Source: JAFEDN01 sp963795715 (lineage in GTDB: Bacteria > Pseudomonadota > Gammaproteobacteria > Coxiellales > Coxiellaceae). From it: 64,000 bases of DNA. Below, in pieces: positions 19,627 through 27,629 of the stretch; within the stretch, counting starts at the first letter, position 1; each line of letters starts with the position of its first letter. Both the position numbers and the translations under genes were made by a program. The notes under the pieces were generated by a model, which saw only the letters and a list, made by a program, of their open reading frames with translations, was not told the origin of the DNA and ran no database searches. Location: positions 2,232,001-2,296,000 of the forward strand of contig CAWCIY010000002.1 in the NCBI GenBank assembly GCA_963795715.1, given 5' to 3'.

Positions 19627-20582
19627 TCGATTTGCCACCTCACCATATAAAGACGCCATAAAATATGAGCTTCCACTTCAGCAGGTAAATTGGTCACTAA
19701 TATCGTCCATTGATCTAATACATCCATTTTCCTTTTCTTTTTCTTCCCATTTTTTCTATTTTGCTCTTGTAAATTCTTCAAACGACGCTGATAGTCCTTC
19801 TCATTTAATCGCATTGCAATACATCGACAAGAAACCCCTTCAGTACCCAAAATAACCTCTAGCTCTACCGTATTTTCTAACGTTTGGGATAACAATTCCT
19901 TTAAAACAATTGGCTCACCACTGAGCGGATTCAACAAGCGGGTTCTTCGAAAGTATCGAGATAAAAAGAATGCCTCCTGGGCTATCACATGACGAAAAGT
20001 ATCTAACGCAAAATAACCCAGATCTCCTATCCATAAATGATTTTTTTGAATATACTGCCAGTGCTTCCTATAGCCTTGATCAGTTTCAGTTCCAGGTACA
20101 ATCTCTAAGGATTTTATTTGATTATTCATTGCGCTCATGATCGCTTGTATTTTCACTGAGGCGATATTTCTTGATCCCGGACATTGCTCTTTCAAGGAGG
20201 AGTCTAGACCCACCTGCGAACTATCTCCAATGATCACTTCCTGAATGCAGGGGATGGCTTTCAAATCGACTCCATCGCTTGAAAAACTTTTCTCTAATAA
20301 AGCCTCAACCACTTTTTTTGTAAACTCCACCGCTTTCACATCAATCTTTTGATGCAGCGCTTGCTTACTAATAGACAAATTATCACTTCCAAAAGCAGCC
20401 GCTAAATCTTCCAAGCTACTTTTGGGATGAGATAATGTCGTCGTGATCATATTTTCAATAAATCTTCTCGGCATGATTTTCCTTTCACGTTGAATGAACT
20501 TCGTTTCACGCGCTATTTTGATTAAAGCATCATCATTCATGATGGCATTTATTTTATTCATCACTTCAGTTACCATATCCAT
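19627..20582 (-). pseudogene. IS4 transposase, N-terminal fragment
   Basis: From the ATG at 20582 the frame shows the IS4 catalytic aspartates in EVIIGDSSQVGLDSS and LWIGDLGYFALDTF, and the beginning of the Y-R-E region in WRLYMVRWQIE. The true coding sequence ends at about 19627; the frame then reads on into the serine recombinase element as unrelated residues. The gene is inactivated by that insertion. Together with 16867-17203 it restores a transposase of about 430 residues. Confidence 0.85.
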
Positions 20583-21904
20583 GGGAGTTTCCTTGTTCTG
20601 TGAAGAGGTTTAAGGTTTAAAAAACTCCCATTTTATCATCTCATTAAATAATTTTCTCCTTAACTTGACGCCTATGCGCTTCAGCGGCGCTATCCCTGAG
20701 CAAATGCGCACCAATATCAAACGCAGCCAACATGTTATTTTGATTGGTACTAATCGTTATGCTGAACGTACGCAACCTGACAGCAAAACTAATGTACGCG
20801 AAGAACTTAATCTTGCGTTAGCTGAGGCCAAGCATAACATCCATTTTTTATTACCCTTGATGTTGGAAGGTGATTATGGAACTACTTTCCCAAGCATTAG
20901 TAGTTATCTGATTCGAGATGGTCGTTCATGGTATGCACTGGATAACGGTCAATGGCAATTTGAAAAATTCATAAAGGAATCAACCCAATACGAAAAATCT
21001 ATAGGAATTATCCCTTGTTTATTAGGACTGAATCGTAATGATGACTATCCTGAATACCGAGAAGAATGTCTAAAAGATTATAAAAAGCACTGGCGAGGAT
21101 TTATAGCTGAATTAGAGCTTCTGAAAATAAAAAAATTAAAAGAAATGAAAATATCACAACAGATATTGACGTCACAGAATCCCTTTATTTTATTACTAAA
21201 ACAGAAATAAAACAAAGTCCAGAGCAACTTAATCTTCAAGATCAGTTAATTACTGCTTGCAAACAAGGTGATGATAAGGAAGTAACCTTGTTACTTCGAA
21301 AAGGAGCAAAACCAGATCTACCTAGCCAAACTGATGAATTACCATTGGGCGCAGCGGTTTGGGGCATGAATCCCGCTGTAGTTAATGCTCTACATCAAGA
21401 AACGGGAGGTATGTTGATGACTTGGGAAAATATAAAAAATCATAATCTAAAATATTACAATGAAGTATACATCATCAAAAAATTTGATCCCCCTAATAAT
21501 AAGGAATGGAGAATCATGTTGAAAAAAATAGCGCCATCCCCTTTCATACGTATGATCCTTTTAGAGAAAACTCTCAGGTTTACACGTAGAGGAGATATTC
21601 AAAGTTGGAACGATATCATCAATCCTAGTGAGAGCGCGTCACTTTATTGGAGTACCATGTGGTTTGCTGAACAAGGATGTAAAGCTAGGGGCGTTAGAGG
21701 GGTGATTGGCACCATAATGTCTGAAACAGAAAAAATTTATTCAGATTATAGAGAACACATTAAAGTAATCATTGCATCGGCATCGTACCAAACTGTAGAA
21801 AAAACTTATGGTTAACTGAATTCTAATGAAAAAATATACTCCCTACTTAATTTTATCTTATCATTGTCCATTTTTACCCCATGCTAAGCAAGTGAATGAT
21901 GTAG

Positions 21905-23221
21905 TTATACAATGAAGATATTTTTGATCTGATTAATTTTCTCTTGTTCCCGCACCAAATGTCCTTGGTGAATCGCTAATTTCTCTGAAATCGCTTTAAG
22001 CTGTTTGATCGTTTCGGGAGTCGCCACCGTATTTTTATCATTAAAACCACAAATCGGAATAATCAATTGAGCGAGTTTAATTTGTAAATTTTGATTCAGT
22101 TCCTGCTGGTGTTGTAATTGATGTCGGTCAGTAAATAATATTGCTCGGCAGGAGGTAATGGATTTTCCATAGGTGCAGCGATAGGAATTCATAGCCAATA
22201 ATTTTTTTCACAATAGCTGGCTTTCTTTCTGTTCGTTCAAATTTTCTTGCAGTGATTGCGCTTCCGCCATTAAATTTAATAACGGCTGACAGTGAATAGA
22301 ACAGCACGATTGCAAAGTATGAATGATGGCAGCCAGTGTCAAAGCAATATATTCTATCCTGTTGGCGTGCGCTAATGTCACTTGAGTTCGATGTTCAATG
22401 GCAAGTTGTCTCTGTTGGATAATTTTCTGGCGATGATCATCTATTTTTTGCTCTAACCGCTCGACTCAGTGTTGCAAACTGGTTTTAGCTTTTTTAACCT
22501 CTTCGGCTATTTTCTCAGCCGTGGGTTTTTGCCCTAATTCTCTTGCCAAATCATGATAAACAATACGGGCATTGCCTTCACATTGGATTTGATGATAAAT
22601 ATTTTCTTTTGAAAATCGTGCTTGAACCATTTTCATATCATAGGGTCGCAGTGGATGGGTGTGCGAAAATAAAGATGAATGAGACTGAAAGGTAGCCATT
22701 ACCTGGGATGGTGATGGTAACTTCTGGTCAAATGAAGCAGTCTCCTGGAGGGTCGTATCCACAATATTTTCTAAATTATTCATCGATTCGCGTCGGGTTA
22801 TGCATTCTTGGCGAATAGACTCATAACGCTGAGCTTGCTCGTGAGTTAATACACCATGATTTTTGGCTTCACTCCCAATTTTGTTACGCACAGCTTCCGT
22901 AACATTAGCAGTTGAAATGGTATCATCGGCTTGACGCAAAGCGATTCGCAGATCATCTGTATTTTTTGAAGCAGTTAATGTCGATTGACTTTGTTTTAAT
23001 CGCCATTGCCAATCCGATTCTCCAAATAAAAATGGAGAATGCTGCAACAAGAATAATATTTTTAAAGCGAAGGCTTTCAGTAGATTCAGAGCATATATCC
23101 CAGAATTTTTTTTAACGGCTTCTTTTAAGAACGCTGCTTCCAGGGCATTTAAATACAATACATAATATTTCAATTCCAGTGACACCTCCGCTTGTTCACA
23201 TAATATTTGTAAATATTTCAT
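21905..23221 (-). pseudogene. Coiled-coil protein of the accessory block, copy A (broken)
   Basis: This is the counterpart of the intact 438-residue gene at 57102-58418. Two in-frame TGA codons break it: one near 22464 after AKTSLQH, where copy B has CGA, and one near 22218 in ESQLL-stop-KKLLAMNS, where copy B has CAA. Everything else aligns, including ALEAAFLKEAVKKNSGIYAL at the front and QEKINQIKNIF at the end. I do not recognise the family. Confidence 0.8.
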
Positions 23222-23266
23222 AGCTCACCACTTTTAAGCATAGGAAGAATAGGGGAATCATCGAAC

Positions 23267-23295
23267 CAGTTCCCGGTTTTTATGACCGGGAACTG
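23267..23295 (-). ncRNA. Conserved hairpin between block genes, copy A
   Basis: Arms 23267-23277 and 23285-23295 (CAGTTCCCGGT/ACCGGGAACTG) form an 11-bp stem with a seven-base loop. The copy B counterpart (58464-58492) changes one C-G pair to T-A, and another pair becomes a mismatch only on the plus strand; on the minus strand it is a G-U wobble. The structure is therefore kept as a minus-strand RNA. It sits between two co-directed genes and may act as a terminator, processing site or attenuator; no T-run follows. Confidence 0.6.
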
Positions 23296-23339
23296 AATCC
23301 AATGATCAGTGCAACACGAATCAGGGATGACATTGGTGG

Positions 23340-24241
23340 CTAACCTACCCAGCAAGTAACTACCGGTGCAGGCGGTTGGTTTAATACTATATGCAGCCCT
23401 TTTGCAGCCTCTTTGCCCTTGATCTTCCAGATACCACAGGCCCAAGCAATACCTACGGAAAAAACCGTCGCTACACCTTTGACAAATTTCATCGCCCAAC
23501 TATCGCGGCCCTGTTCGATGATTCCCCGCTGATGCTTGAATTGTTCGCGAAAATCTTTCAATTGTTCCGGGGCAGATTTAACCGGCGTGTCCAGCGTAGC
23601 TTGTAATGCGCTCACCGCTTGATATTTCTGCACGACTAAAGGCGGAGATTGGTCGGATTTTCCCATGGCTCGTGTCGGCTCCGCCGTCAGTTTTTCCACC
23701 GGCGGTCTGGCATCCGCGACTCTCGTCACTTGAGCACGCTCATTCACCGGCGGCGCACCAAACAATAATGTTCGGCTTTGGGCGGTGATAAAATAGTTCT
23801 GCTCAGAGTCCTTTTTGGCCTGGCCCTCAATTTCCACGGCCAAATGATTTTTATACTCTTGACATAATTGCCGCAATTCCTGTTTTTGGCGGACGACCGG
23901 CAATAAAGTCAATAAACTTTTCTGAACTTGAAGACAGCGTTGCTGCTGATTGGCTTGCCATGGACACCAACGATGAATCGCATTTCTCAAGGTGTCATAA
24001 TGGGCTTTGTTCAATAAATCCATTTTATCCAGCAATCGAGTCAATCGGGCGTCTAAGGCTTTATTGAATATTTTTTGCTGTTGAGTCGCTTCCTTTCCTT
24101 TGAGCGTGTTTGCGTTTCGGTTTTGGCTTGCTCAATAATCGCCAGAGCTTCATGGTCTAATGCTTGGCTGATATTAAAGACCGAACCTTGCACCGCACAT
24201 TGACGATGGGTTGTTAAAAATTGTTCGATGAGTTTGCTCAT
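23340..24241 (-). pseudogene. Hydrophobic-tail protein 1 of the accessory block, copy A (frameshifted)
   Basis: The first 42 or so codons from 24241 (MSKLIEQFLTTHRQCAVQ...) run out of frame near 24110. Another frame continues with KEATQQQKIFNKALDARL and reads to the stop at 23340. The reconstructed protein has about 300 residues. Its C-terminus DSWAMKFVKGVATVFSVG/IAWACGIWKIKG is a hydrophobic helix followed by basic residues, and closely resembles that of the neighbouring gene, so the two are tandem paralogues. Family not recognised. The C-terminal hairpin-like membrane segment is reminiscent of secreted effectors, but that is only inference. Confidence 0.7.
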
Positions 24242-24302
24242 AATCTTTCTCCTGAAAAAAATAAAAAATAGTGATTGAATGAATGTGATCAGGTTTTTTG
24301 GA

Positions 24303-25186
24303 TTAACCTAAACTAGAAATCGGGACTAGGGGTTTTAAAGTCTCCATGATCTTTTCTGATGCCTGCTGACCCTTCACATTCCAAATACCGCAGGCCCAGG
24401 CAATCCCGAGCGATAATACCGTCGCCACTCCTTTCATAAATTTCATCCCCCAGCCATCACGATCTTTTTCAATGATCTTGCTCTGGGATTGAAAGGTCTG
24501 TTTGAAACTCTGCAATTGCTGATGAACAGGTTGGGGAGTGTTTAAGGTGCTCGCCATGGTATTGACAGCGGCATATTTTTGGATGGCGGCATTTAAACTA
24601 TCGCTGCCGTTGGGGATGCCTTGCGGATGATCGGCCACAAACCGATCCATGTTTTTACCCGCTTGGGTGACTTGCTGCGGCAATTTCCCGGAATCCGGCA
24701 ATGGAACACCTCTGATTTTCTGATTGGCAGTAAATTGAGCGTATTCCTGCGGATGATTTTCTTTCAATTCGTTCACAATATCTTCTTTCAAGTGCAACTT
24801 ATAATCCTGGCAGATCACCTGTAAGGTCTGTTTTTGCCGAGCTTGAGGCAAGACGTTGAGTAATACCTTACGAACGACTGGACCTTTTGATCAGGCTGCC
24901 AGTCTTCAATCGCCGCAAACACTTCATTGAATTGCTGAGTATTCGCTAAATTCACCCGCGCCAATTCCGCAGTGACTCGTGCGGCAATGGCCGCTCTCTG
25001 CACATCACTCGGCTTTCCGGAAATCGCTGAAGAATAATGTTCGGCTTACCGTGAAGCTTGGTCAACCAATAAGGCGGCATGACGATTGAGCCGCTGGAGC
25101 CGATCCTGTTTAGAATCTCCTAATTCCGGTTTGGCTTTGGTTTGAAGTAATAAGTGAATGAGGTTGACACTCTGAAATTGACGCAT
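24303..25186 (-). pseudogene. Hydrophobic-tail protein 2 of the accessory block, copy A (broken)
   Basis: This is the counterpart of the intact gene at 59431-60306. The start at 25186 reads MRQFQSVNLIHLLLQTKAKP as in copy B. An in-frame TAA follows DQASR near 25047, and a one-base loss near 24880 shifts the frame in DWQPDQK. The rest (LPQARQKQTLQVICQDYKL, and the C-terminal WGMKFMKGVATVLSLGIAWA) is intact. The gene is dead here. Confidence 0.75.
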
Positions 25187-25291
25187 GGTTTTTTTCCTTT
25201 CGTTTTGTTTTTACATTCGCGCAAGCACCATTTTTTGAATCGCTCTTGCGCTTCCCTTTATCCACACAGATCAATTTATTTTTAGAGGGTT
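25187..25291. other. Short spacer with inverted repeat between integrase and tail protein 2
   Basis: GCGCAAG at 25219-25225 and CTTGCGC at 25245-25251 form an inverted repeat, followed by a conserved CTTCCCTTTATCCACACAG. The same inverted repeat and following sequence occur at about 60336-60383 in copy B. A hairpin in the intergenic RNA is likely. Confidence 0.4.
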
Positions 25292-26158
25292 TTACCCTAG
25301 ATAATTTTTTCGAGTAATTTGAATACGACTATGGCCGAGTTCTTCGGTCAAGATCATTCGCGCCAACGTATCTTTACGGCTCTGTTCATAATCCAATGTT
25401 TTTGGGTCAGGCCCTCCGGCAATGGGCGCGTCCCAACCGGTCAGTTCTTTATAACGTTCTTGCGCGTACGCATGGCGAAGCCCATGCGAACGAATCCCTG
25501 AATGACGCAACTGCTGATCGTAAACATAGCGGTGCTGAATATAGGTTTTCGATTCTGGAATTAAAGATCGGTTCGCATGCCAGGCTAATAATTTGGCCTC
25601 ATCCAACCATCGACGTTGTTCGGCAGTCCGAATCGGAATCTCACGAGAACGATTACCTTTACACCATGAAGACAATAAAACTAATTTGTATTCATGATCT
25701 GCCAAATAAGGTTTTATTTTTAACGATTCTTCCCGACGCAGCCCAAAGTGTCTTTGAAGTTCCAGGGATACTCGCACATACGGATCAGTAATTTTAGTAA
25801 TATTGGGATTGACAATAGCCTTATTTTTAAGCGGTTCAGTGTGACGGGAACCCACTTGTAATGCTTTGTTATCGGGTATAAAGGGTTTGTCGATTAAAAT
25901 CGCCAGGCGACGTAAAGCGGAGAGTCGATTCTTAATGGTGCTGACTTTAAGCAATTGACCTTGCCAATGCTGCACTAATCCTTTGACATGTTTTTCTTTC
26001 AGTTGTTGAACTGAAGACAGTTTATAATCCAAATCATGCAGTTCTTTGGCAATCCCAAATAATATTTGCGTTCGATCATGCCGGGTGGCAAAAGAATTTT
26101 CACGGTCTTTTTGCAAGACCTGATATAAAGATCGCTTAAATTGTTTTCTAAAACTCAT
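25292..26158 (-). CDS. Tyrosine recombinase/integrase, copy A
   Basis: The gene encodes 288 residues. The start at 26158 (MSFRKQFKRSLYQVL) matches copy B and follows AGGAATT; a longer frame to 26236 runs into the structured spacer. The N-terminal 110 residues are a SAM-like core-binding domain. The catalytic domain shows R in HFGLRREES, HxxR in SHGLRHAYAQ, H in ELGHSRIQ and the final tyrosine in RKNYLG. It resembles the integrase group found on plasmids and integrative elements (Phage_int_SAM/Integrase_1 type). Both copies look active. It probably served to move or resolve the accessory block. It lies downstream of the small polar protein gene and a structured spacer. Confidence 0.85.
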   Translation of the reverse strand: MSFRKQFKRSLYQVLQKDRENSFATRHDRTQILFGIAKELHDLDYKLSSVQQLKEKHVKGLVQHWQGQLLKVSTIKNRLSALRRLAILIDKPFIPDNKALQVGSRHTEPLKNKAIVNPNITKITDPYVRVSLELQRHFGLRREESLKIKPYLADHEYKLVLLSSWCKGNRSREIPIRTAEQRRWLDEAKLLAWHANRSLIPESKTYIQHRYVYDQQLRHSGIRSHGLRHAYAQERYKELTGWDAPIAGGPDPKTLDYEQSRKDTLARMILTEELGHSRIQITRKNYLG

Positions 26159-26296
26159 AATTCCTAAACTCCCTGTCTGTTTTGACGAAAATCCCTCTAA
26201 AACGGTTATTGTGCTTAGTGTTAAGCCCCAATTCACACCCCGTTAAAAGTGTGAAAGGCTGAATTGCTTCAGCTAATGAGCTAAAGGTCGAGGGTT
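26159..26296 (-). ncRNA. Structured leader/spacer upstream of the integrase, copy A
   Basis: Two stems are visible. TTCACAC (26232-26238) pairs with GTGTGAA (26249-26255) across a ten-base loop. GCTGAA (26258-26263) pairs with TTCAGC (26268-26273) across a four-base loop. In copy B (61384-61425) one pair of each stem is changed on both sides: C-G to T-A and T-A to C-G. The CCGTT of the first loop on the plus strand is complementary to AACGG at 26202-26206, so a pseudoknot is possible. It could be a cis-acting leader, a small RNA or a recombination site. Confidence 0.6.
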
Positions 26297-26521
26297 TTAG
26301 CCACGAAATAAGTTAATAAATTTGTCTTTTATGTTTTGTAGATTGTCTTCTGTAATCAATTCATTAATAATTCTTTTAACGCTGAGTGATATTTGAGTTG
26401 CTTCAAAAATACTCTCCTGACATTGTTTTATTTTTTCATATTGCTCTTGTTTAATGTAATTTGATTTGATTTCTTGATTGTTATTATTTTTATTATTTAT
26501 TCTGTTTTGCTGTTCAGTCAT
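26297..26521 (-). CDS. Small polar protein of the accessory block, copy A
   Basis: The gene encodes 74 residues with an AGGAGAG ribosome site before the ATG at 26521. The first 22 residues are very rich in Asn and Gln; the rest is one or two amphipathic helices (QEQYEKIKQCQESIFEATQI, then VKRIINELITEDNLQNIK). The copy at 61449-61664 differs by a few residues and a short Asn-tract indel, so it is maintained as protein. I do not recognise it. Its position directly ahead of the integrase suggests a regulator or accessory factor, which is inference only. Confidence 0.65.
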   Translation of the reverse strand: MTEQQNRINNKNNNNQEIKSNYIKQEQYEKIKQCQESIFEATQISLSVKRIINELITEDNLQNIKDKFINLFRG

Positions 26522-26880
26522 ATTTTTCTCTCCTGTAAAAAATAAATTTTCAATTTTCTGTTTTTTATTTAATTTTTATTTTGTAACCTGTAACCTATTC
26601 AATAATTTGATGTAGATTGATATTTCTTTATTTTTTAATCTCCTGTTTTTTTATCGTTTCAATATTCACGATTTTAATGCTGTTTTTTGTATTTTATTAA
26701 AAATGACATTGAATGAATTTTTTAATCTGTAATTTATAATTTTTAATTTTAAGGTTGTAAAATCGATTTAAAATTATTATTGATTAATTTTTATCTATTA
26801 ATTGTATTTATACTTATGTATCCATTCCAAAAAGAAAGGACATGCCTATTCTCAAACGAGAAAATGCATCAATAGAGGAA

Positions 26881-26909
26881 TAATAGTCTTGTTTAAGGCA
26901 AGACTATTA
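26881..26909 (-). ncRNA. Conserved hairpin in the AT-rich stretch, copy A
   Basis: TAATAGTCTTG (26881-26891) pairs with CAAGACTATTA (26899-26909). In copy B (61984-62012) the C-G pair becomes A-T and one G-C pair becomes A-C, which is a U-G wobble if read as minus-strand RNA. It lies about 360 bases upstream of the small polar protein gene, on the strand that would form its leader. Confidence 0.5.
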
Positions 26910-27197
26910 AAGTTAACTGACGAGCAGTATAACTTAGGAAGGTTGAATGACAGGACGAATACTCGAAGCTATCACATGTTTTACTGGCTTAATGTCGTGT
27001 AAAACGCCGACTCATAGCGCATAGTGTAAATGAATTTTATAAAAAGTCAATAGTTTTTTTAAAATATTTTTAAAAATAGCCTATAAAAATAGGGATTTTT
27101 ATGACTGTCCCCAGATTTTTCTCTACCATCCCTTGTTTTGAGTGACAAATCTGGTGAAATAATTATTTGAATTGAAGGTGTTAGAATTACAGTGATC

Positions 27198-27230
27198 GCT
27201 ACGTCACTGAGTAAAACTCAGTGACGTAGC
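27198..27230. terminator. Perfect 15-bp inverted repeat closing the AT-rich stretch, copy A
   Basis: GCTACGTCACTGAGT and its complement are separated by AAA. The same hairpin, one pair longer, lies at 62301-62335. There it sits 24 bases beyond the response regulator gene and is followed on the plus strand by a T-rich run, so it could end transcripts from either side. Here the response regulator is 3 kb away. Confidence 0.55.
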
Positions 27231-27629
27231 TATGTGAAAATTTAGATCAATTTTATTCGATAGTGATTTTTATTCCTCTTGAAATAATCAGGCTGATCAC
27301 ACCCACCAATTTTTTAATTGGTTTTAAAAATTTCTTCCTGTATTGCCGGGAAGTATTTTTACATTTTTGGTACTCCTCCTCCCCAACTTCGTTCATATTT
27401 TAATCTCAACCTATAAACCCAGTAGAGAAAATAAAAGCCACTAACTTAAAATATAGAGCTATTTGCCAACATAGAGCAAATTGTATGCAGCAATAGGCGG
27501 TGTGAATAAATAATTCCATTAACTCCTTTATCTCTCCTTGCATAACTCTGATAAATAAATCAATAATACGATGTCCCGATATAAAGCCAATCAGAAAAAA
27601 CTCATCGAAATCATAAGGAGAGTGACAAT

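Larger units (their letters stand above)
17209..19631 (+). mobile_element. Serine-recombinase element inserted in the IS4 transposase
   Basis: The IS4 transposase reads WQIE on one side (about 19627-19640) and LLFKLMK on the other (about 17190-17203). The intervening 2.4 kb carries a large serine recombinase and a small partner gene. TCGAT occurs at both joints (17204-17208 and 19627-19631), as expected if a short shared core was used. Exact ends are estimated from the reconstructed transposase. Confidence 0.75.
16853..20677 (-). mobile_element. IS4-family insertion sequence, itself interrupted
   Basis: The ends are perfect 18-bp inverted repeats: GCATAGGCGTCAAGTTAA at 16853-16870 and its complement at 20660-20677. 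Between them lies a minus-strand transposase gene cut by a second element (17209-19631). Removing that element gives an IS of about 1.4 kb. I could not find a clear target-site duplication; the flanks read GAGC and GCTT. A third copy of the same end stands alone at 53739-53756. Confidence 0.85.
16535..21815 (+). pseudogene. TIR-domain/ankyrin protein split by nested mobile elements and one frameshift
   Basis: The 5' part (16535-16852) encodes a 60-residue helical lead and the TIR strand PQVFISYAWE followed by GLKTWLDLSRM. The IS4-type element 16853-20677 interrupts it there. It resumes at about 20680 with GAIPEQMRTNIKRSQHVILI, then RYAERTQ and NVREELNLALAEA, all standard TIR positions. A frameshift near 21140-21165 then moves the reading to a frame that includes LNLQDQLITACKQGDDKEV and LLLRKGAKPDLPSQ, an ankyrin repeat, and about 150 further unrecognised residues. 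TIR domains act as NAD hydrolases or signalling scaffolds. An effector or defence role is inferred. The gene is dead because of the insertion and frameshift. Confidence 0.8.
21905..26521. repeat. Accessory block, copy A (counterpart of 57102-61664)
   Basis: The order of genes, the spacing and most of the sequence match 57102-61664: coiled-coil protein, two related hydrophobic-tail proteins, integrase, small polar protein. Similarity continues through the non-coding stretch to the hairpin at 27198-27230, breaks, and resumes in the response regulator and histidine kinase at about 30345-31918. Copy A has more broken genes than copy B. Confidence 0.85.
26522..27629. other. Long AT-rich non-coding stretch of the accessory block, copy A
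   Basis: About 1.1 kb without a credible gene. 26530-26800 is extremely AT-rich. It carries a hairpin at 26881-26909, a block at about 26935-27012 that is almost unchanged in copy B (62038-62114) although it is not a conserved frame, a CCTATaaaaATAGG motif near 27080, and the hairpin at 27198-27230. After 27240 similarity to copy B ends. The last part carries the promoter and AAGGAG site of the U-box gene. An origin-like, transfer-like or RNA-encoding role is possible. Confidence 0.5.

Noticed and set aside
4343..22466. Several in-frame TGA codons (4343, about 22464, about 22218) might mean a recoded TGA.
   Set aside because: Intact genes in the window end with TGA (46670-50800, 52312-53724, 54227-55354), and the TGA-bearing genes also have other lesions or intact paralogues. 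Ordinary nonsense mutations explain them.
26802..27002. A 66-codon plus-strand frame over the conserved block.
   Set aside because: The upstream half is out of frame and carries a stop in copy B, so only the DNA block is conserved, not a protein.
27198..27230. The long hairpin as an integron-type attC site.
   Set aside because: No GTT/AAC core sites or bulged bases are visible, and the integrase lacks integron-specific features; terminator or regulatory palindrome is simpler.
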